Virus record (IMG/VR): IMGVR_UViG_3300009177_000052
Location: 1-52,004 of that record
Length of the DNA stretch: 52,004 nt
Reading direction: 5' to 3' (one strand)
DNA from: a virus
Part shown: one piece after another, positions 1-8,443 of the stretch
Layout: every line of letters begins with the position of its first letter
Position numbering within the stretch: position 1 is the first letter of the stretch
The notes under the pieces: generated by a model
What the model was told of the DNA's origin: nothing
What the model saw: only the letters and a program-made list of their open reading frames with translations
Databases searched by the model: none
Position numbers and translations under genes: made by a program

Positions 1-1142
1 CGGGAACAATCTCGGGTGCCTCGACGACACCGGGGAACACCTTCACTCTGAATGGTCAAACTATCACGGTTGGGAATACTGGCAGCAGTGCAGATATGGT
101 CTCTGCGGTGAATGCTTTCCAGAGTCAAACTGGTGTCGTGGCCTCATCTATCATTGGTCCGACCATCGTTGAAGCTACCACCACTCCTGTTGGATATGTC
201 CAAGTCCCGAGTTCTGCATCTATCAACGGTGTGACAGTCACATTCACGACTACGACCAATGGTGAGCTTGCTTTCGGCACACCGGGTTACGCCGATATGA
301 CCGACATCGTGACCGACATTACCGCAGCGAACATCCCCGATATCGTGGCTTCGGTGTTTAGTGGCACCTACGGTGTTCAACTTCGCCTGACGGACAGCGT
401 CGGAAACGCGGTCACGATCACGAACATTTCGAATGATGCTGGCGGCAACCCCTTCGCAGGTAGTTCCTCATCGACTGGTCTTCCGCTCGTTACCCCGGCT
501 TCTACCACCGCCTTTGTGGTGCTGACGGCGTCCGACGCTCGCGCGATTGATCTCTTTGACACGATGGGTTCGCCGACGGCAGACTTCGGTCTACTGAGTG
601 GCGAAAGCGGCGTCAAAGCATCTGCTCTGTATATAGATCAGGGCATCCGTCGGACTTCTACCTACGTCGTTCCGAACATCGCGGGACGTGATGCTATCTC
701 CGCATTGATCGGTGACCAAGCATTCGTGCAGGACACCGGCAATGGCGAATGGGCGCAGTATATCTTCACGGCTGATGAAGTGTGGGTGAAGCTGTCGGAT
801 AAGGATTCGTCCGAGACCGACGCTCAGTCTGTCGAAGTGGCGCTCACTCCGGCTTCCTCTTCGCCGACTGCAATCCACACCATCTCGAACGGCCGTAGGG
901 TTTCGTTCGTCACAGTCACCGTGCTCGAAGCATTCAATGCTCCGGCAACCGTGACGGTTGGTGATTCCGGCGACAACACTCGATTGATGACTGTGGATCA
1001 AAACGATCTGACCGCAGTTGGCGACTATTCGACCACCCCTTCTTATACCTATACGAGTGGTTCGGATACTCAAATCAACTTCTACTTTAGCGCGGCGGGG
1101 GCAACCGTCGGCAACGCGGTCGTCGCGATTACCTACATCTAA
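1..1142 (+). CDS. Virion structural protein, 5' end outside window
   Basis: The reading frame is open from nucleotide 3 to the stop at 1142, so the gene starts upstream of the window. The visible part is rich in beta-strand-type sequence. It carries two copies of a domain with the pattern (F/I)xLNGxTITV followed by an (A)DMVxAVN-type helix. A similar domain is inserted in the tail sheath (about residues 228-318). The C-terminal 120 residues resemble the C-terminus of the 13302-14384 protein: both have an IAxRxA...GDxAxVxD stretch, a VxVTVxExFxxxxxVxVGD stretch and an AVVxITxx ending. The role is inferred as fibre, whisker or tail decoration. A late box and the long fibre gene follow. Confidence 0.75.
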   Translation, partial: GTISGASTTPGNTFTLNGQTITVGNTGSSADMVSAVNAFQSQTGVVASSIIGPTIVEATTTPVGYVQVPSSASINGVTVTFTTTTNGELAFGTPGYADMTDIVTDITAANIPDIVASVFSGTYGVQLRLTDSVGNAVTITNISNDAGGNPFAGSSSSTGLPLVTPASTTAFVVLTASDARAIDLFDTMGSPTADFGLLSGESGVKASALYIDQGIRRTSTYVVPNIAGRDAISALIGDQAFVQDTGNGEWAQYIFTADEVWVKLSDKDSSETDAQSVEVALTPASSSPTAIHTISNGRRVSFVTVTVLEAFNAPATVTVGDSGDNTRLMTVDQNDLTAVGDYSTTPSYTYTSGSDTQINFYFSAAGATVGNAVVAITYI

Positions 1143-1171
1143 TACTATACCAGAACAATCCAGACCCCCGG

Positions 1172-1178
1172 ATAAATA
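1172..1178 (+). promoter_or_regulatory. Late promoter box ATAAATA
   Basis: ATAAATA lies in the gap after the first structural gene and about 72 nt before the 1251 ATG. It matches the core of the T4 late promoter TATAAATA recognised by gp55. The fibre gene then has a good ribosome site (AGGAG, about 8 nt before the ATG). Confidence 0.6.
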
Positions 1179-1250
1179 ACACCACTGCTGTGGCGAAGAC
1201 ATTAGCCTGTTTTCTCCGCACGTTCTCAAAACCTATAGGAGAATACATTA

Positions 1251-4200
1251 ATGGCTAATATCAAGAACTTCGGTATCGTTGGTGTTGGCGCCGGGGTCCA
1301 GTTTGGTAAGGGTGGCGCACAGCTTATCCAGACCGCTGGCACCTTCGCTGCGAAGAATGCAGCGGGCAACGCGTTTGTCCGTTTCCAAATCGCAGACGGC
1401 TCCGAATCCGGCGACGCTATCACGTTCGGGCAGCACACAAATGCTGTTACGAGCATCAACGCAAACGTAGCGGCTGTCGCCTCTGACGTTTCCAACACCA
1501 TCACTGGTGCTGGCCTTGGCGCAGACGGTCACTATGTGGCGCCGGTCGGCACCAATTACCTCGCAAACGCAACTTCGCTGGCAGATGCCGACGCCAAGCT
1601 CGACGCTGCTCTGTTCGCAGAAGCCGCTACCCGCGCCGCCGCCGACTCCGCTCTGGCGAACTCCATCGCCAACATCGTGGCCAATGAAGGTTCTGTTCAG
1701 GCCGAAGTTGACCTGATCGAAACCTCGGTCGGTCTGGGCACGGACGGCTCCTTCACCATCACAGCAGGCAACTATCTCGCCAACGCCGTTTCGGTTGTTG
1801 ACGCCGTGGAAATCCTTGACGGCGCCATCGGCAATGTCTCGGCAGTCGCCGCAGCAGCCGAAAGCAACGCCGCTCTGGCTCTGTCGGAAGTCACTGGTCT
1901 GACCAGCGATCTGGCAAACACCGATGCCGCCGTTGCTGGTCTGACCAGCGATCTGGCAAACACCGATGCAAACGTCTCTTCGGTCACTGGTCTGGTTAGC
2001 GGTCTCACCTCTGATGTCGCCAACACCAACTCCAACGTCGCCACCCTGACCGGCCGCGTCGAAGTGCTGGAAAACTCCGCAGTGTCGGCAAATGCCGCAA
2101 TCGCTGCTGAGGCCAACGCGCGTATCGCAGCCGACAACCAACTGTCTTCGGACATCACCAACGCAGCGGCCGTTGCGGCTCAAGCCACTTCGGACGAAGC
2201 CAACGCTCGCATCGCTGCTGACGCAGTGAACGCAGGTCTGATCTCCGACGAAGCCAATGCCCGCATCGCTGCTGACGCAGTGAACGCAGGTCTGATCTCG
2301 GACGAAGCCAACGCACGTATCGCTGCTGATGGCGTCAACGCTGCTGCTATCTCGGCAGAAACCAACGCTCGCGTCGCCGCCGATTCTGCTCTGTCCTCGG
2401 ATATTGCAAACACGGCAGTCGCACTGATTCAACTGTCGGCAAACGCAGTTCTGAAGGATGGTTCGGTCACCATGACCGGCAATCTGGATATGGGTGGTTT
2501 CAACATTGTTGATCTGGCCACGCCGACCACGGACTTCGAAGCCGCAACCAAGAAGTATGTCGATGACTCGGTGGGTTCGCTCTCGGGCGCCTTCCTGTAT
2601 CAAGGCACGGTTGATCCCGGCCCGGACGCAGGCAACGCCGTTGTCATGAATGCCAGCGCCCAACCGGGCTGGTATTACAAGGCAACCAGCGATGGTTACC
2701 TCATTGGTGCTGATGATGGTGCGCTTCCGTTCCACGTCTTCCTGAACGACGGTGTCGTCCACAACAACAGCGGCAACGCTGCTTCTTCGTGGGACGTTCT
2801 GTCTGCAACTCAGTTCGAAATCAGTGCTGGTGACTCGTCGATCACGGTCGATGGTTCGGTTGACACTGGTTATCAAGTCTCGGTCTCTGCAACCTACACT
2901 GCTGCTCGCCAGCAGGAAGTTTCGGACGAAGCCAACGCACGTATCGCTGGCGACGCCCTGACCGCAGGCGCCGTTTCGAACGAGGCCAACGCACGTATTG
3001 CTGCTGACGCTGCTCTGTCTTCGGACATTGGCAACGCGGTTGCTGCTGCGGCTCAAGCCACTTCGGACGAAGCCAACGCACGTATCGCGGCTGACACTCA
3101 ACTGGGTTCGGACATCACCAACGCAGCGGCCGTTGCGGCGCAAGCCACTTCGGACGAAGCCAATGCCCGCATCGCTGCTGATGGTGTGAACGCGGCTGCT
3201 ATTTCCGCAGAGACCAACGCTCGCGTTGCTGCTGATGCCGTCAACGCTCAAGCGATCTCGGACGAAACCAACGCTCGCGTTGCTGCTGACTCGGTCCATA
3301 CTTCGGACATTGCCAACACCAATGCAAATGTCGTGACCCTCACGGGCCGCGTCGAAGTGCTGGAAAACTCCGCAGTCTCGGCTAACGCCGCCATCGCGGC
3401 TGAAGCCAATGCTCGTATCGCTGCTGACAACCAACTCTCGTCGGACATCACCAACGCGGTTGCTGCTGCGGCTCAAGCCACTTCGGATGAAGCCAACGCA
3501 CGTATCGCCGCCGACGGCGTCAATGCTGCTGCCATCTCGGCAGAAACCAACGCTCGCGTTGCTGCTGACGCAGTCCACACTTCGGATATCGCCAACGCGC
3601 AAGCGGAAATCGACGCTATCGAAGCTGGTGCTGGTCTGTCTACCTCGGGTGCCTACGTCGCGAATGCCGGTGCGAACTACATCGCAACTGCAAACACGCT
3701 GGCAAACGCCGACGACATGCTGGATAACGCCATCGCGGCTCTGGCCGAGACGGTTGCTACCCTGTCGCAAGACACCATCAAGACCATCGACGACCTGAAC
3801 TACGTTCACGTCGCTGAGAAGTCGATCACGATGGCCCTCGACGTTGGTGGCAACGCCGCCGTCGTCGTCAATGCGATCTCGACTGCGAACACCAACACCT
3901 CGCTGGTGATGGACTTCGGCACTTCTGACCAAGTGAAGCTGGGTGCCCAAGGCACGAACGCAGACGTTGACCTTCGTCTGGCTGCTCAAGGCGCTGGCCA
4001 CGTCATCATCGGTGAAACCGGTGTTGGTGTGATCCAAGCTGACGACGGCTACGACATGACTGTTGCTGGCGGCACGGGTGCAAACCTGAACCTGCTGGGC
4101 GACGTGGTCAACATCGGTGACGCAAGCGGCACCAACGTCGCTGTCTTCGCTGGCACTGTCGGTGCAACTGCATGGGCAACGGTCACGAACGGCAACACCT

Positions 4201-4694
4201 CGGTCACCTTCGGTGCCGCTGGTGCAGCTTCGAACCTCGACCTCGTCTTCGCCCCCAAGGGCACCGGCGTGGTCAACATGTCCTCGGCTCGTGTCATCAA
4301 CGTTGCTAACGCAACGGCATCGACTGACGCGGTCAACAAGGGTCAACTCGACACCGCGATCTCCACCGCCTCGGTTGGCGTGGTCAAGACTGTTACGGCA
4401 GTCCTGCCCGCAACGAGCGGCGAAGTGGCTCTCGGCACGATCACCGGCACGGTTCTCCGCGTCCGCGTGCTGGTGACCGGCGCCTACGACGCTGGCTCGA
4501 CCATCACCGTCGGTAAGACGGGTGGCCCGGCCAACGATCTCGCAGACTCGACCGACATTGATGAAAGCACCGCTGGCATCTACGTCATCGAAACTGCAAA
4601 GGACTACTCGGCAGTTACCGTTTCCGCGACCGTCACGAACGCGACCGGAACGAACGGTTCGGCCAAGGTCGTCGTCGAATACCTCTCCGCGTAA
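1251..4694 (+). CDS. Long alanine-rich coiled-coil tail fibre protein
   Basis: This 1147-residue protein begins with a short module (MANxKNFGIxGVG, QFGKGG) that also starts the 14400-16229 protein, so it is probably the tail-attachment end. Residues about 280-390 and 560-790 are near-perfect tandem repeats built on SDEANARIAAD, with an 18-residue period, typical of phage fibre coiled coils. A T4-fibre-like stretch near residue 410 (MTGNLDMGGFNIVDLA) separates the repeat blocks. The C-terminal 80 residues form a beta-rich module shared with two other virion proteins here. Receptor binding is inferred. The start follows TATAGGAGAATACATTA. Tandem terminators close the unit. Long ORFs on the opposite strand are shadows of the repeats. 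Confidence 0.85.
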   Translation: MANIKNFGIVGVGAGVQFGKGGAQLIQTAGTFAAKNAAGNAFVRFQIADGSESGDAITFGQHTNAVTSINANVAAVASDVSNTITGAGLGADGHYVAPVGTNYLANATSLADADAKLDAALFAEAATRAAADSALANSIANIVANEGSVQAEVDLIETSVGLGTDGSFTITAGNYLANAVSVVDAVEILDGAIGNVSAVAAAAESNAALALSEVTGLTSDLANTDAAVAGLTSDLANTDANVSSVTGLVSGLTSDVANTNSNVATLTGRVEVLENSAVSANAAIAAEANARIAADNQLSSDITNAAAVAAQATSDEANARIAADAVNAGLISDEANARIAADAVNAGLISDEANARIAADGVNAAAISAETNARVAADSALSSDIANTAVALIQLSANAVLKDGSVTMTGNLDMGGFNIVDLATPTTDFEAATKKYVDDSVGSLSGAFLYQGTVDPGPDAGNAVVMNASAQPGWYYKATSDGYLIGADDGALPFHVFLNDGVVHNNSGNAASSWDVLSATQFEISAGDSSITVDGSVDTGYQVSVSATYTAARQQEVSDEANARIAGDALTAGAVSNEANARIAADAALSSDIGNAVAAAAQATSDEANARIAADTQLGSDITNAAAVAAQATSDEANARIAADGVNAAAISAETNARVAADAVNAQAISDETNARVAADSVHTSDIANTNANVVTLTGRVEVLENSAVSANAAIAAEANARIAADNQLSSDITNAVAAAAQATSDEANARIAADGVNAAAISAETNARVAADAVHTSDIANAQAEIDAIEAGAGLSTSGAYVANAGANYIATANTLANADDMLDNAIAALAETVATLSQDTIKTIDDLNYVHVAEKSITMALDVGGNAAVVVNAISTANTNTSLVMDFGTSDQVKLGAQGTNADVDLRLAAQGAGHVIIGETGVGVIQADDGYDMTVAGGTGANLNLLGDVVNIGDASGTNVAVFAGTVGATAWATVTNGNTSVTFGAAGAASNLDLVFAPKGTGVVNMSSARVINVANATASTDAVNKGQLDTAISTASVGVVKTVTAVLPATSGEVALGTITGTVLRVRVLVTGAYDAGSTITVGKTGGPANDLADSTDIDESTAGIYVIETAKDYSAVTVSATVTNATGTNGSAKVVVEYLSA
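2110..3600 (+). repeat. Coding tandem repeats, 18-residue period
   Basis: The DNA for SDEANARIAAD-type units recurs many times with few changes, in two blocks (about 2110-2400 and 2930-3600). The clearest run has a 54-nt period. Such near-identical units can gain or lose copies by recombination and so alter fibre length. Confidence 0.8.
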
Positions 4695-4703
4695 GCGGTC
4701 TGG

Positions 4704-4730
4704 GAGGGGAGGCTCGGCCTCCCCTCTTTC
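4704..4730 (+). terminator. Rho-independent terminator 1 after fibre gene
   Basis: Perfect 10-bp stem GAGGGGAGGC / GCCTCCCCTC with a TCG loop, followed by TTTC, just after the fibre stop codon. Confidence 0.85.
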
Positions 4731-4753
4731 GACGAATTTCTTCTATAGGTGAG

Positions 4754-4783
4754 GGTGCGGGCTTCGGCCCGCACCTTTTTCTT
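4754..4783 (+). terminator. Rho-independent terminator 2 (tandem)
   Basis: Perfect 9-bp stem GGTGCGGGC / GCCCGCACC with a TTCG tetraloop, then TTTTTCTTT. Second of two terminators in tandem. Confidence 0.9.
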
Positions 4784-4787
4784 TGAA

Positions 4788-4928
4788 TGGTTACGCGTGA
4801 CGGACTTGCACCGCCTATTTCTCACTCTCGGCCAGAACTGGTCTGGCTGCCTACTTTCTACCGCCCCAATCTCATCCGGCCTTTCTTGACCAGAATCATC
4901 AACGAGGCACGATAGGGAGTGACGCGCA
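4788..4928 (-). other. tRNA-like 3' end in intergenic region (candidate)
   Basis: On the minus strand a T-arm-like hairpin (GGCGG, loop TGCAAGT, CCGTC) is followed by exactly 7 nt (ACGCGTA), A and CCA. The 7 nt can pair with TGCGCGT 130 nt upstream (positions 4922-4928, one G.U pair). A 6-bp hairpin GCCAGA/TCTGGC lies between. The 141-nt span is too long for a normal tRNA, and no D arm or anticodon arm is evident. It may be a decayed tRNA, an unusual RNA, or chance. Confidence 0.25.
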
Positions 4929-4971
4929 TTGAAGTCGTGAACTTGCTCTCTTCACATTAGGTTGTCAACGG

Positions 4972-4978
4972 ATAAATA
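4972..4978 (+). promoter_or_regulatory. Late promoter box ATAAATA (leaderless context)
   Basis: ATAAATA ends 4 nt before the ATG at 4983. With T4-like spacing, transcription would start at or next to that ATG. Confidence 0.6.
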
Positions 4979-4982
4979 CCGG

Positions 4983-5078
4983 ATGAGCATTCGCCAATTC
5001 ATGGACAGAACCCGGCAAGTCGCCATTCTCCTGAATGACGTGGGCGTGCTGGACTATATGAAGAGAGCCCGCCTATGA
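4983..5078 (+). CDS. 31-residue leader ORF overlapping RyR gene
   Basis: This short ORF (MSIRQFMDRT... ending MKRARL) begins 4 nt after a late box and has no Shine-Dalgarno site. Its stop overlaps the next start as ATGA, which suggests translational coupling to the RyR-domain gene. The spacing matches that of the hydrolase and ADP-ribosyltransferase genes, and this is the main reason to accept it. The product is basic and of unknown function. It could instead only deliver ribosomes to the downstream gene. Confidence 0.5.
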   Translation: MSIRQFMDRTRQVAILLNDVGVLDYMKRARL

Positions 5079-5710
5079 ACCGTCCCACAAACATCCTCTG
5101 CTATATCAAGCTGAAAACTGACAAGCCGCTCGAAAAAGATGCTATGCGGGGTTGGTTCAATGCGGTGAAAGATTGCCTCCCGAGTGGGGTGCTTTCGTCC
5201 GTGCAAACCACCGACGACACGGGCTCGCTGCGAAGCGCGTCCATGGTTCACCGCGAAGTGAACGGCGCCCACGAATATATCGTCCCGTTGTCACGCAACC
5301 TACTGGACGCCGAAGTCGAGCCGGTCCTCGACGAGATGGCGGCCGAGCACCCCGACCTCGACTTTGACCTCGAAGTGTCGTCCGCCCAAGCGGACCTGTT
5401 GACGCAGCCCGATGTCGTCGAGATTGCCGACAACAAATATACCGACCTGTGCACCGCATGGGCCAAAAAGCAGCACGAAACGTGGCTGCATGATCGCGAG
5501 GAAGCCGGGTGGCGGTATGGCCCCACCATGAGCATGAAAAACAAGACGCATCCCCTCCTGCGTCCATGGCACGACCTACCGGATCAATTCCGCAAGATCG
5601 ACACCACCCAGCCGCAGGCTCTTCTCGATCTTTTGAACGATCAGGGTTACGCTGTGATTGGAAAATCCGAGCTAGAGGGCATTCTGCGCCTGCTGAGGGG
5701 CGGCGTGTAA
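5075..5710 (+). CDS. RyR-domain protein
   Basis: The C-terminal half (about residues 120-195) matches the RyR domain: WAxxxHETW, then EAGWRYGPTMSMKNKTHPLL, then a proline-rich loop and a DLLNDQGYAVIGK helix. RyR domains occur in ryanodine receptors and in many bacterial and phage proteins of unknown role. The N-terminal 110 residues are unassigned. The gene overlaps the 31-codon ORF by 4 nt and probably relies on coupling and the late box at 4972. A TAATTTTTATT tract follows the stop but no clear hairpin is seen. Function cannot be stated from sequence. Confidence 0.8.
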   Translation: MNRPTNILCYIKLKTDKPLEKDAMRGWFNAVKDCLPSGVLSSVQTTDDTGSLRSASMVHREVNGAHEYIVPLSRNLLDAEVEPVLDEMAAEHPDLDFDLEVSSAQADLLTQPDVVEIADNKYTDLCTAWAKKQHETWLHDREEAGWRYGPTMSMKNKTHPLLRPWHDLPDQFRKIDTTQPQALLDLLNDQGYAVIGKSELEGILRLLRGGV

Positions 5711-5765
5711 TTTTTATTGCTAAGCTTGTCGCACTGCTATAGCGATTGGTTAACGAAGGTGGGTT

Positions 5766-5975
5766 ATGATCGCCGTAGCCATTATTTGGGTGGTAGTTGG
5801 ATTGATTCTGTGGGTGTCCTACAAGGTCACGCACGGAACCGCCACCAATGACGTTCACGCCCCTCCCCAGAAGACGCTCAACGGCGCCATGATGTGGCCG
5901 TTCTATCTGGGCGGCTGGGTGCTCCACAAGTTGGGCGAAACGTTCGGAATGCGATCTAAAAACGACGACGAATGA
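5766..5975 (+). CDS. Small inner-membrane protein
   Basis: A 69-residue product. Residues 2-20 are strongly hydrophobic (a transmembrane segment), followed by a short polar loop and a second, weaker aromatic segment (MMWPFYLGGWVLHKLGETF). The tail is charged. A ribosome site (GAAGGTGGG) precedes the ATG. No family recognised. It sits between the RyR gene and DNA ligase, in the accessory early-type region. Confidence 0.65.
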   Translation: MIAVAIIWVVVGLILWVSYKVTHGTATNDVHAPPQKTLNGAMMWPFYLGGWVLHKLGETFGMRSKNDDE

Positions 5976-5979
5976 GAGC

Positions 5980-6008
5980 TTGATTTGGTGAACCAAATCA
6001 CGATACCA
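5980..6008 (+). promoter_or_regulatory. Sigma70-like promoter with palindromic spacer, before DNA ligase
   Basis: TTGATT and ATACCA are separated by 17 nt. The spacer holds most of a perfect palindrome, TGATTTGG-TGAA-CCAAATCA (5981-6000), which could be an operator. The predicted start would be close to the ligase ATG at 6016. The -10 is a weak match. Confidence 0.4.
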
Positions 6009-6015
6009 TCCTCCT

Positions 6016-7371
6016 ATGGATGCTATCTCGATCATTAATCGTCTCGCCGCCACCACCAAGCGCAGCGAAAAAGAACAGATTCTCATGGATGCCTTCATGC
6101 AAGGCCATCGAGAATTCTTCATCGCCTCTCAAATGGCCTACGACATCCTCGTGACTTTCGGGGTGAAGAAGGTCGCGGAGATCGACGATGACGACGATTC
6201 GCCGGGAACGTTCACCTTCGCCGATTTCCTCGCGCTGGCTGGGAAGCTGCGCCGCCGGGAACTCACCGGCCACGCCGCGCGAGATGCTATCCACGCAGCG
6301 GCCGAGAACTGCCACATCCCAACGTGGAACACCTTCTACCGCCGCGTCCTGCTGAAGGATTTGCGCTGCGGAGTGGACACCTCGACCATCAACAAGGTGC
6401 TGAAGAAACTGTCGCAGGCTGAAGAAGAAGCCGCCGCGCTGGTCATCCCCGAGTTCGACTGTCAGTTGGCCCATGACGGAGCCAAGCCAGAGCACCAGAA
6501 GAAGGTTTCCGGTGTGAAGATGCTGGACATCAAGCTCGACGGCGTCCGCCTTTTGACGATCCTCGACAAGGAAGCGGGCACGGTCACCCAGCACACCCGC
6601 AACGGGAAGGTGAACGAAAACTTCACCGAGATTCGCGAAGGGCTGGAACGTCTGCTGGCCACCCTGCCGGGTTCCATCGTGATCGACGGCGAAGTGGTCT
6701 CTTCAAACTTCCAAGACCTGATGAAACAGGTCAACCGCCGCGATGGCGTGGACACGAGCAAGTCTCGTCTCGCAGTGTTCGACATCATTCCGCTGAAGGA
6801 TTTCAAGGCAGGCATTTGCACGATCCCTCAGTCGATGCGACAGCAGATTCTTGCCGATCTTGAACAGAGCGGCGATCTCAAGACGCACACCAACGGCTTG
6901 GTCTATGTGATCCCGAAGGTGACGGTCGATCTGAACACTCCCGAGGGCCAGAAGACCTTCGCCGAATTCAACAAGCAAGCCATCGAAGCCGGTTACGAAG
7001 GCATCATGGTCAAGGACCCGGCCGCACCCTACGAACTGAAGCGTTCGTTTGCATGGCTGAAGATCAAGCCCTTCATCGAAGTCAGCCTTGAAATCGTCGG
7101 CTACGAAGAAGGCACCGGCAAATACGAGGGTATGCTCGGCGCCTTCATCATGAAGGGCGAAGACGACGGCAAGGATATCGAGACCAACGTCGGCGGCGGG
7201 TTCAGCGATGCTGAGCGTGCGGAATTCTGGACCAATCGCCAAAACATGCTGGGCATGATCGGTGAGGTGCGCGCGGACGCCCTCACGCTCGAATCCGGTG
7301 GCACCGTCTACTCGCTGCGTTTCCCCCGCTGGAAGGGCCTGTGCGGCACGGTGCCCGGCGAGAAGCTCTAA
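6016..7371 (+). CDS. gp30: ATP-dependent DNA ligase
   Basis: A 451-residue ligase that seals nicks using ATP, the counterpart of T4 gp30 in replication and repair. The nucleotidyl-lysine motif KLDGVR is near residue 173. Motif III is IDGEVV, motif IV is YEGIMVKDP, and motif V is AWLKIKPF. An N-terminal helical region (1-150) and a C-terminal OB-type region complete the usual phage ligase layout and length. No Shine-Dalgarno site is seen before the ATG; the upstream bases are CCTCCT. The stop overlaps the next start as TAATG. Confidence 0.95.
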   Translation: MDAISIINRLAATTKRSEKEQILMDAFMQGHREFFIASQMAYDILVTFGVKKVAEIDDDDDSPGTFTFADFLALAGKLRRRELTGHAARDAIHAAAENCHIPTWNTFYRRVLLKDLRCGVDTSTINKVLKKLSQAEEEAAALVIPEFDCQLAHDGAKPEHQKKVSGVKMLDIKLDGVRLLTILDKEAGTVTQHTRNGKVNENFTEIREGLERLLATLPGSIVIDGEVVSSNFQDLMKQVNRRDGVDTSKSRLAVFDIIPLKDFKAGICTIPQSMRQQILADLEQSGDLKTHTNGLVYVIPKVTVDLNTPEGQKTFAEFNKQAIEAGYEGIMVKDPAAPYELKRSFAWLKIKPFIEVSLEIVGYEEGTGKYEGMLGAFIMKGEDDGKDIETNVGGGFSDAERAEFWTNRQNMLGMIGEVRADALTLESGGTVYSLRFPRWKGLCGTVPGEKL

Positions 7372-7763
7372 TGCTGGACAGTCACACAATCACGCGGGAA
7401 CGGGATAGCCGACTTCGGTTCAACGCCCGACATACCCCGGATCGCTGTGAGTTTTACAACGCCGACGAGTTTCGCCGCCATGGCCACGTCGAGTGGTCAC
7501 CAGCTACCTATCGCGACACCGACATCATGGGGGTGTTTTACACCCTTCGAGCGATAGAGCAGATTTACGCGCACACCACCCAGCCGAAGTCGGAAAAAGT
7601 GCTGGCCGATTCCCTCACGGCCGCATCTATGATCCTTCGCATGAACATGCGCTTCGATGCATGGACCAGTTTGGAAGTTTCGGACGGCTACGAACGGAAG
7701 ATCGGATTTTTCTTCCGCCGGGCCGAGGATGCACTCATGTTTAAGATGGTCTGGCCGTCCTAA
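7371..7763 (+). CDS. Small phage protein with FKMVW C-terminus
   Basis: A 130-residue protein starting at the ATG inside the ligase stop (TAATG), so coupled to it. Its ending (RRAEDALMFKMVWPS) resembles the DAxxFKLRW endings of the proteins at 19209-20423. I infer membership of that paralogous family, whose function is unknown to me. The stop codon TAA is itself the first part of the late box that drives the next gene. No catalytic motif is visible. Confidence 0.7.
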   Translation: MLDSHTITRERDSRLRFNARHTPDRCEFYNADEFRRHGHVEWSPATYRDTDIMGVFYTLRAIEQIYAHTTQPKSEKVLADSLTAASMILRMNMRFDAWTSLEVSDGYERKIGFFFRRAEDALMFKMVWPS

Positions 7764-7766
7764 ATA
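7760..7766 (+). promoter_or_regulatory. Late promoter box CTAAATA (leaderless context)
   Basis: CTAAATA overlaps the stop codon of the preceding gene and ends 4 nt (AGGG) before the hydrolase ATG at 7771. Confidence 0.6.
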
Positions 7767-7770
7767 AGGG

Positions 7771-8217
7771 ATGCGCGTAGACGATCTCTTTCCACCCGAA
7801 GTCATTGATGAAGACATTCGAAAGTGGATGGGCGGCGCCCTCGCCGCCGGTGCTATCGCGGCCTCTCCGCTGGGCATTGCGAATCACCAAAAGAACAATC
7901 CTGACGTAGACTTCGCGAAAAATTCTATCGCGCAAGACGTGTCCGTTCTGGCTCAGACGATGTGGGGCGAAGCACGAAGCCATGGTCCTCTTGGGATGCT
8001 GGCCGTCGGCTCTGTCATCAAGAATCGTGCCGAATCAGATCGTGGCTTGACATTCGGTCATGGCATCAAAGGCGTTGCTCTCAAGAGCAAGCAATTCTCT
8101 TGCTGGAACCCCGGCGATCCCAATCGGGAAAAGATGAAAGAGATGCGCGAGATCGACCAAGCCATTCGCACCAAGACCTCACCCGAAGCGGACACGCCCT
8201 TCGACGAATGGTTCTAA
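7771..8217 (+). CDS. SleB-type cell wall hydrolase, interrupted by in-frame TAA
   Basis: The product resembles the SleB/hydrolase_2 family of peptidoglycan hydrolases. Visible motifs are MWGEARSHGPLGMLAVGSVI with the catalytic-type Glu, KNRAES and KQFSCWNPGDPN. A hydrophobic stretch near residues 21-36 could be a signal or anchor. The frame stops at TAA (8215-8217) but continues in register to 8424 with the rest of the domain. The ORF as read is therefore a truncated hydrolase, a readthrough case, or the result of one base error. The start lies 4 nt after a late box. Late expression suits a lysis or virion role. Confidence 0.75.
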   Translation: MRVDDLFPPEVIDEDIRKWMGGALAAGAIAASPLGIANHQKNNPDVDFAKNSIAQDVSVLAQTMWGEARSHGPLGMLAVGSVIKNRAESDRGLTFGHGIKGVALKSKQFSCWNPGDPNREKMKEMREIDQAIRTKTSPEADTPFDEWF

Positions 8218-8424
8218 GCGTTTAAGAACACGCAAGATTTTGTGGACTACAAGGCGTGGAGAGAGGCATTCGTTCTTGCCAACAAAATCATGCAAAATCA
8301 GGTAGAGGACCCCACGAAAGGGGCATATTTCTACCATACAACTGCCGTCCACCCACAGTGGGCTAAGGGTGCCCATCCAGTGTCGAAGATCGCCAATCAT
8401 ATCTTCTACACGAAGGTCAGTTAG
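8218..8424 (+). pseudogene. In-frame continuation of SleB-type hydrolase past the stop
   Basis: Directly after the TAA, the same frame encodes 68 residues that complete the family domain: a helix (DYKAWREAFVLANKIM), GAYFYHTTAVHPQWAKG and KIANHIFY, where homologues have the GATHYH..P.WA and HxFY elements. The only other start is an in-frame ATG-less GTG, and no ribosome site is seen. The sequence has kept its frame and content, so the stop is recent, erroneous or bypassed. Confidence 0.6.
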
Positions 8425-8443
8425 ATACGGTATAAAAATTTCG

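Noticed and set aside
1248-4346. 1032-codon open frame on the minus strand opposite the long fibre gene
   Set aside because: It mirrors the repetitive Ala/Asn/Asp codons of the fibre. Its product is Cys/Val/Arg-rich low-complexity sequence with no ribosome site or promoter, and the plus-strand gene has clear fibre features.
5157-6122. 321-codon minus-strand frame over the RyR and membrane-protein genes
   Set aside because: It crosses three plus-strand genes with good signals, has no recognisable domain and is Arg-rich shadow sequence.
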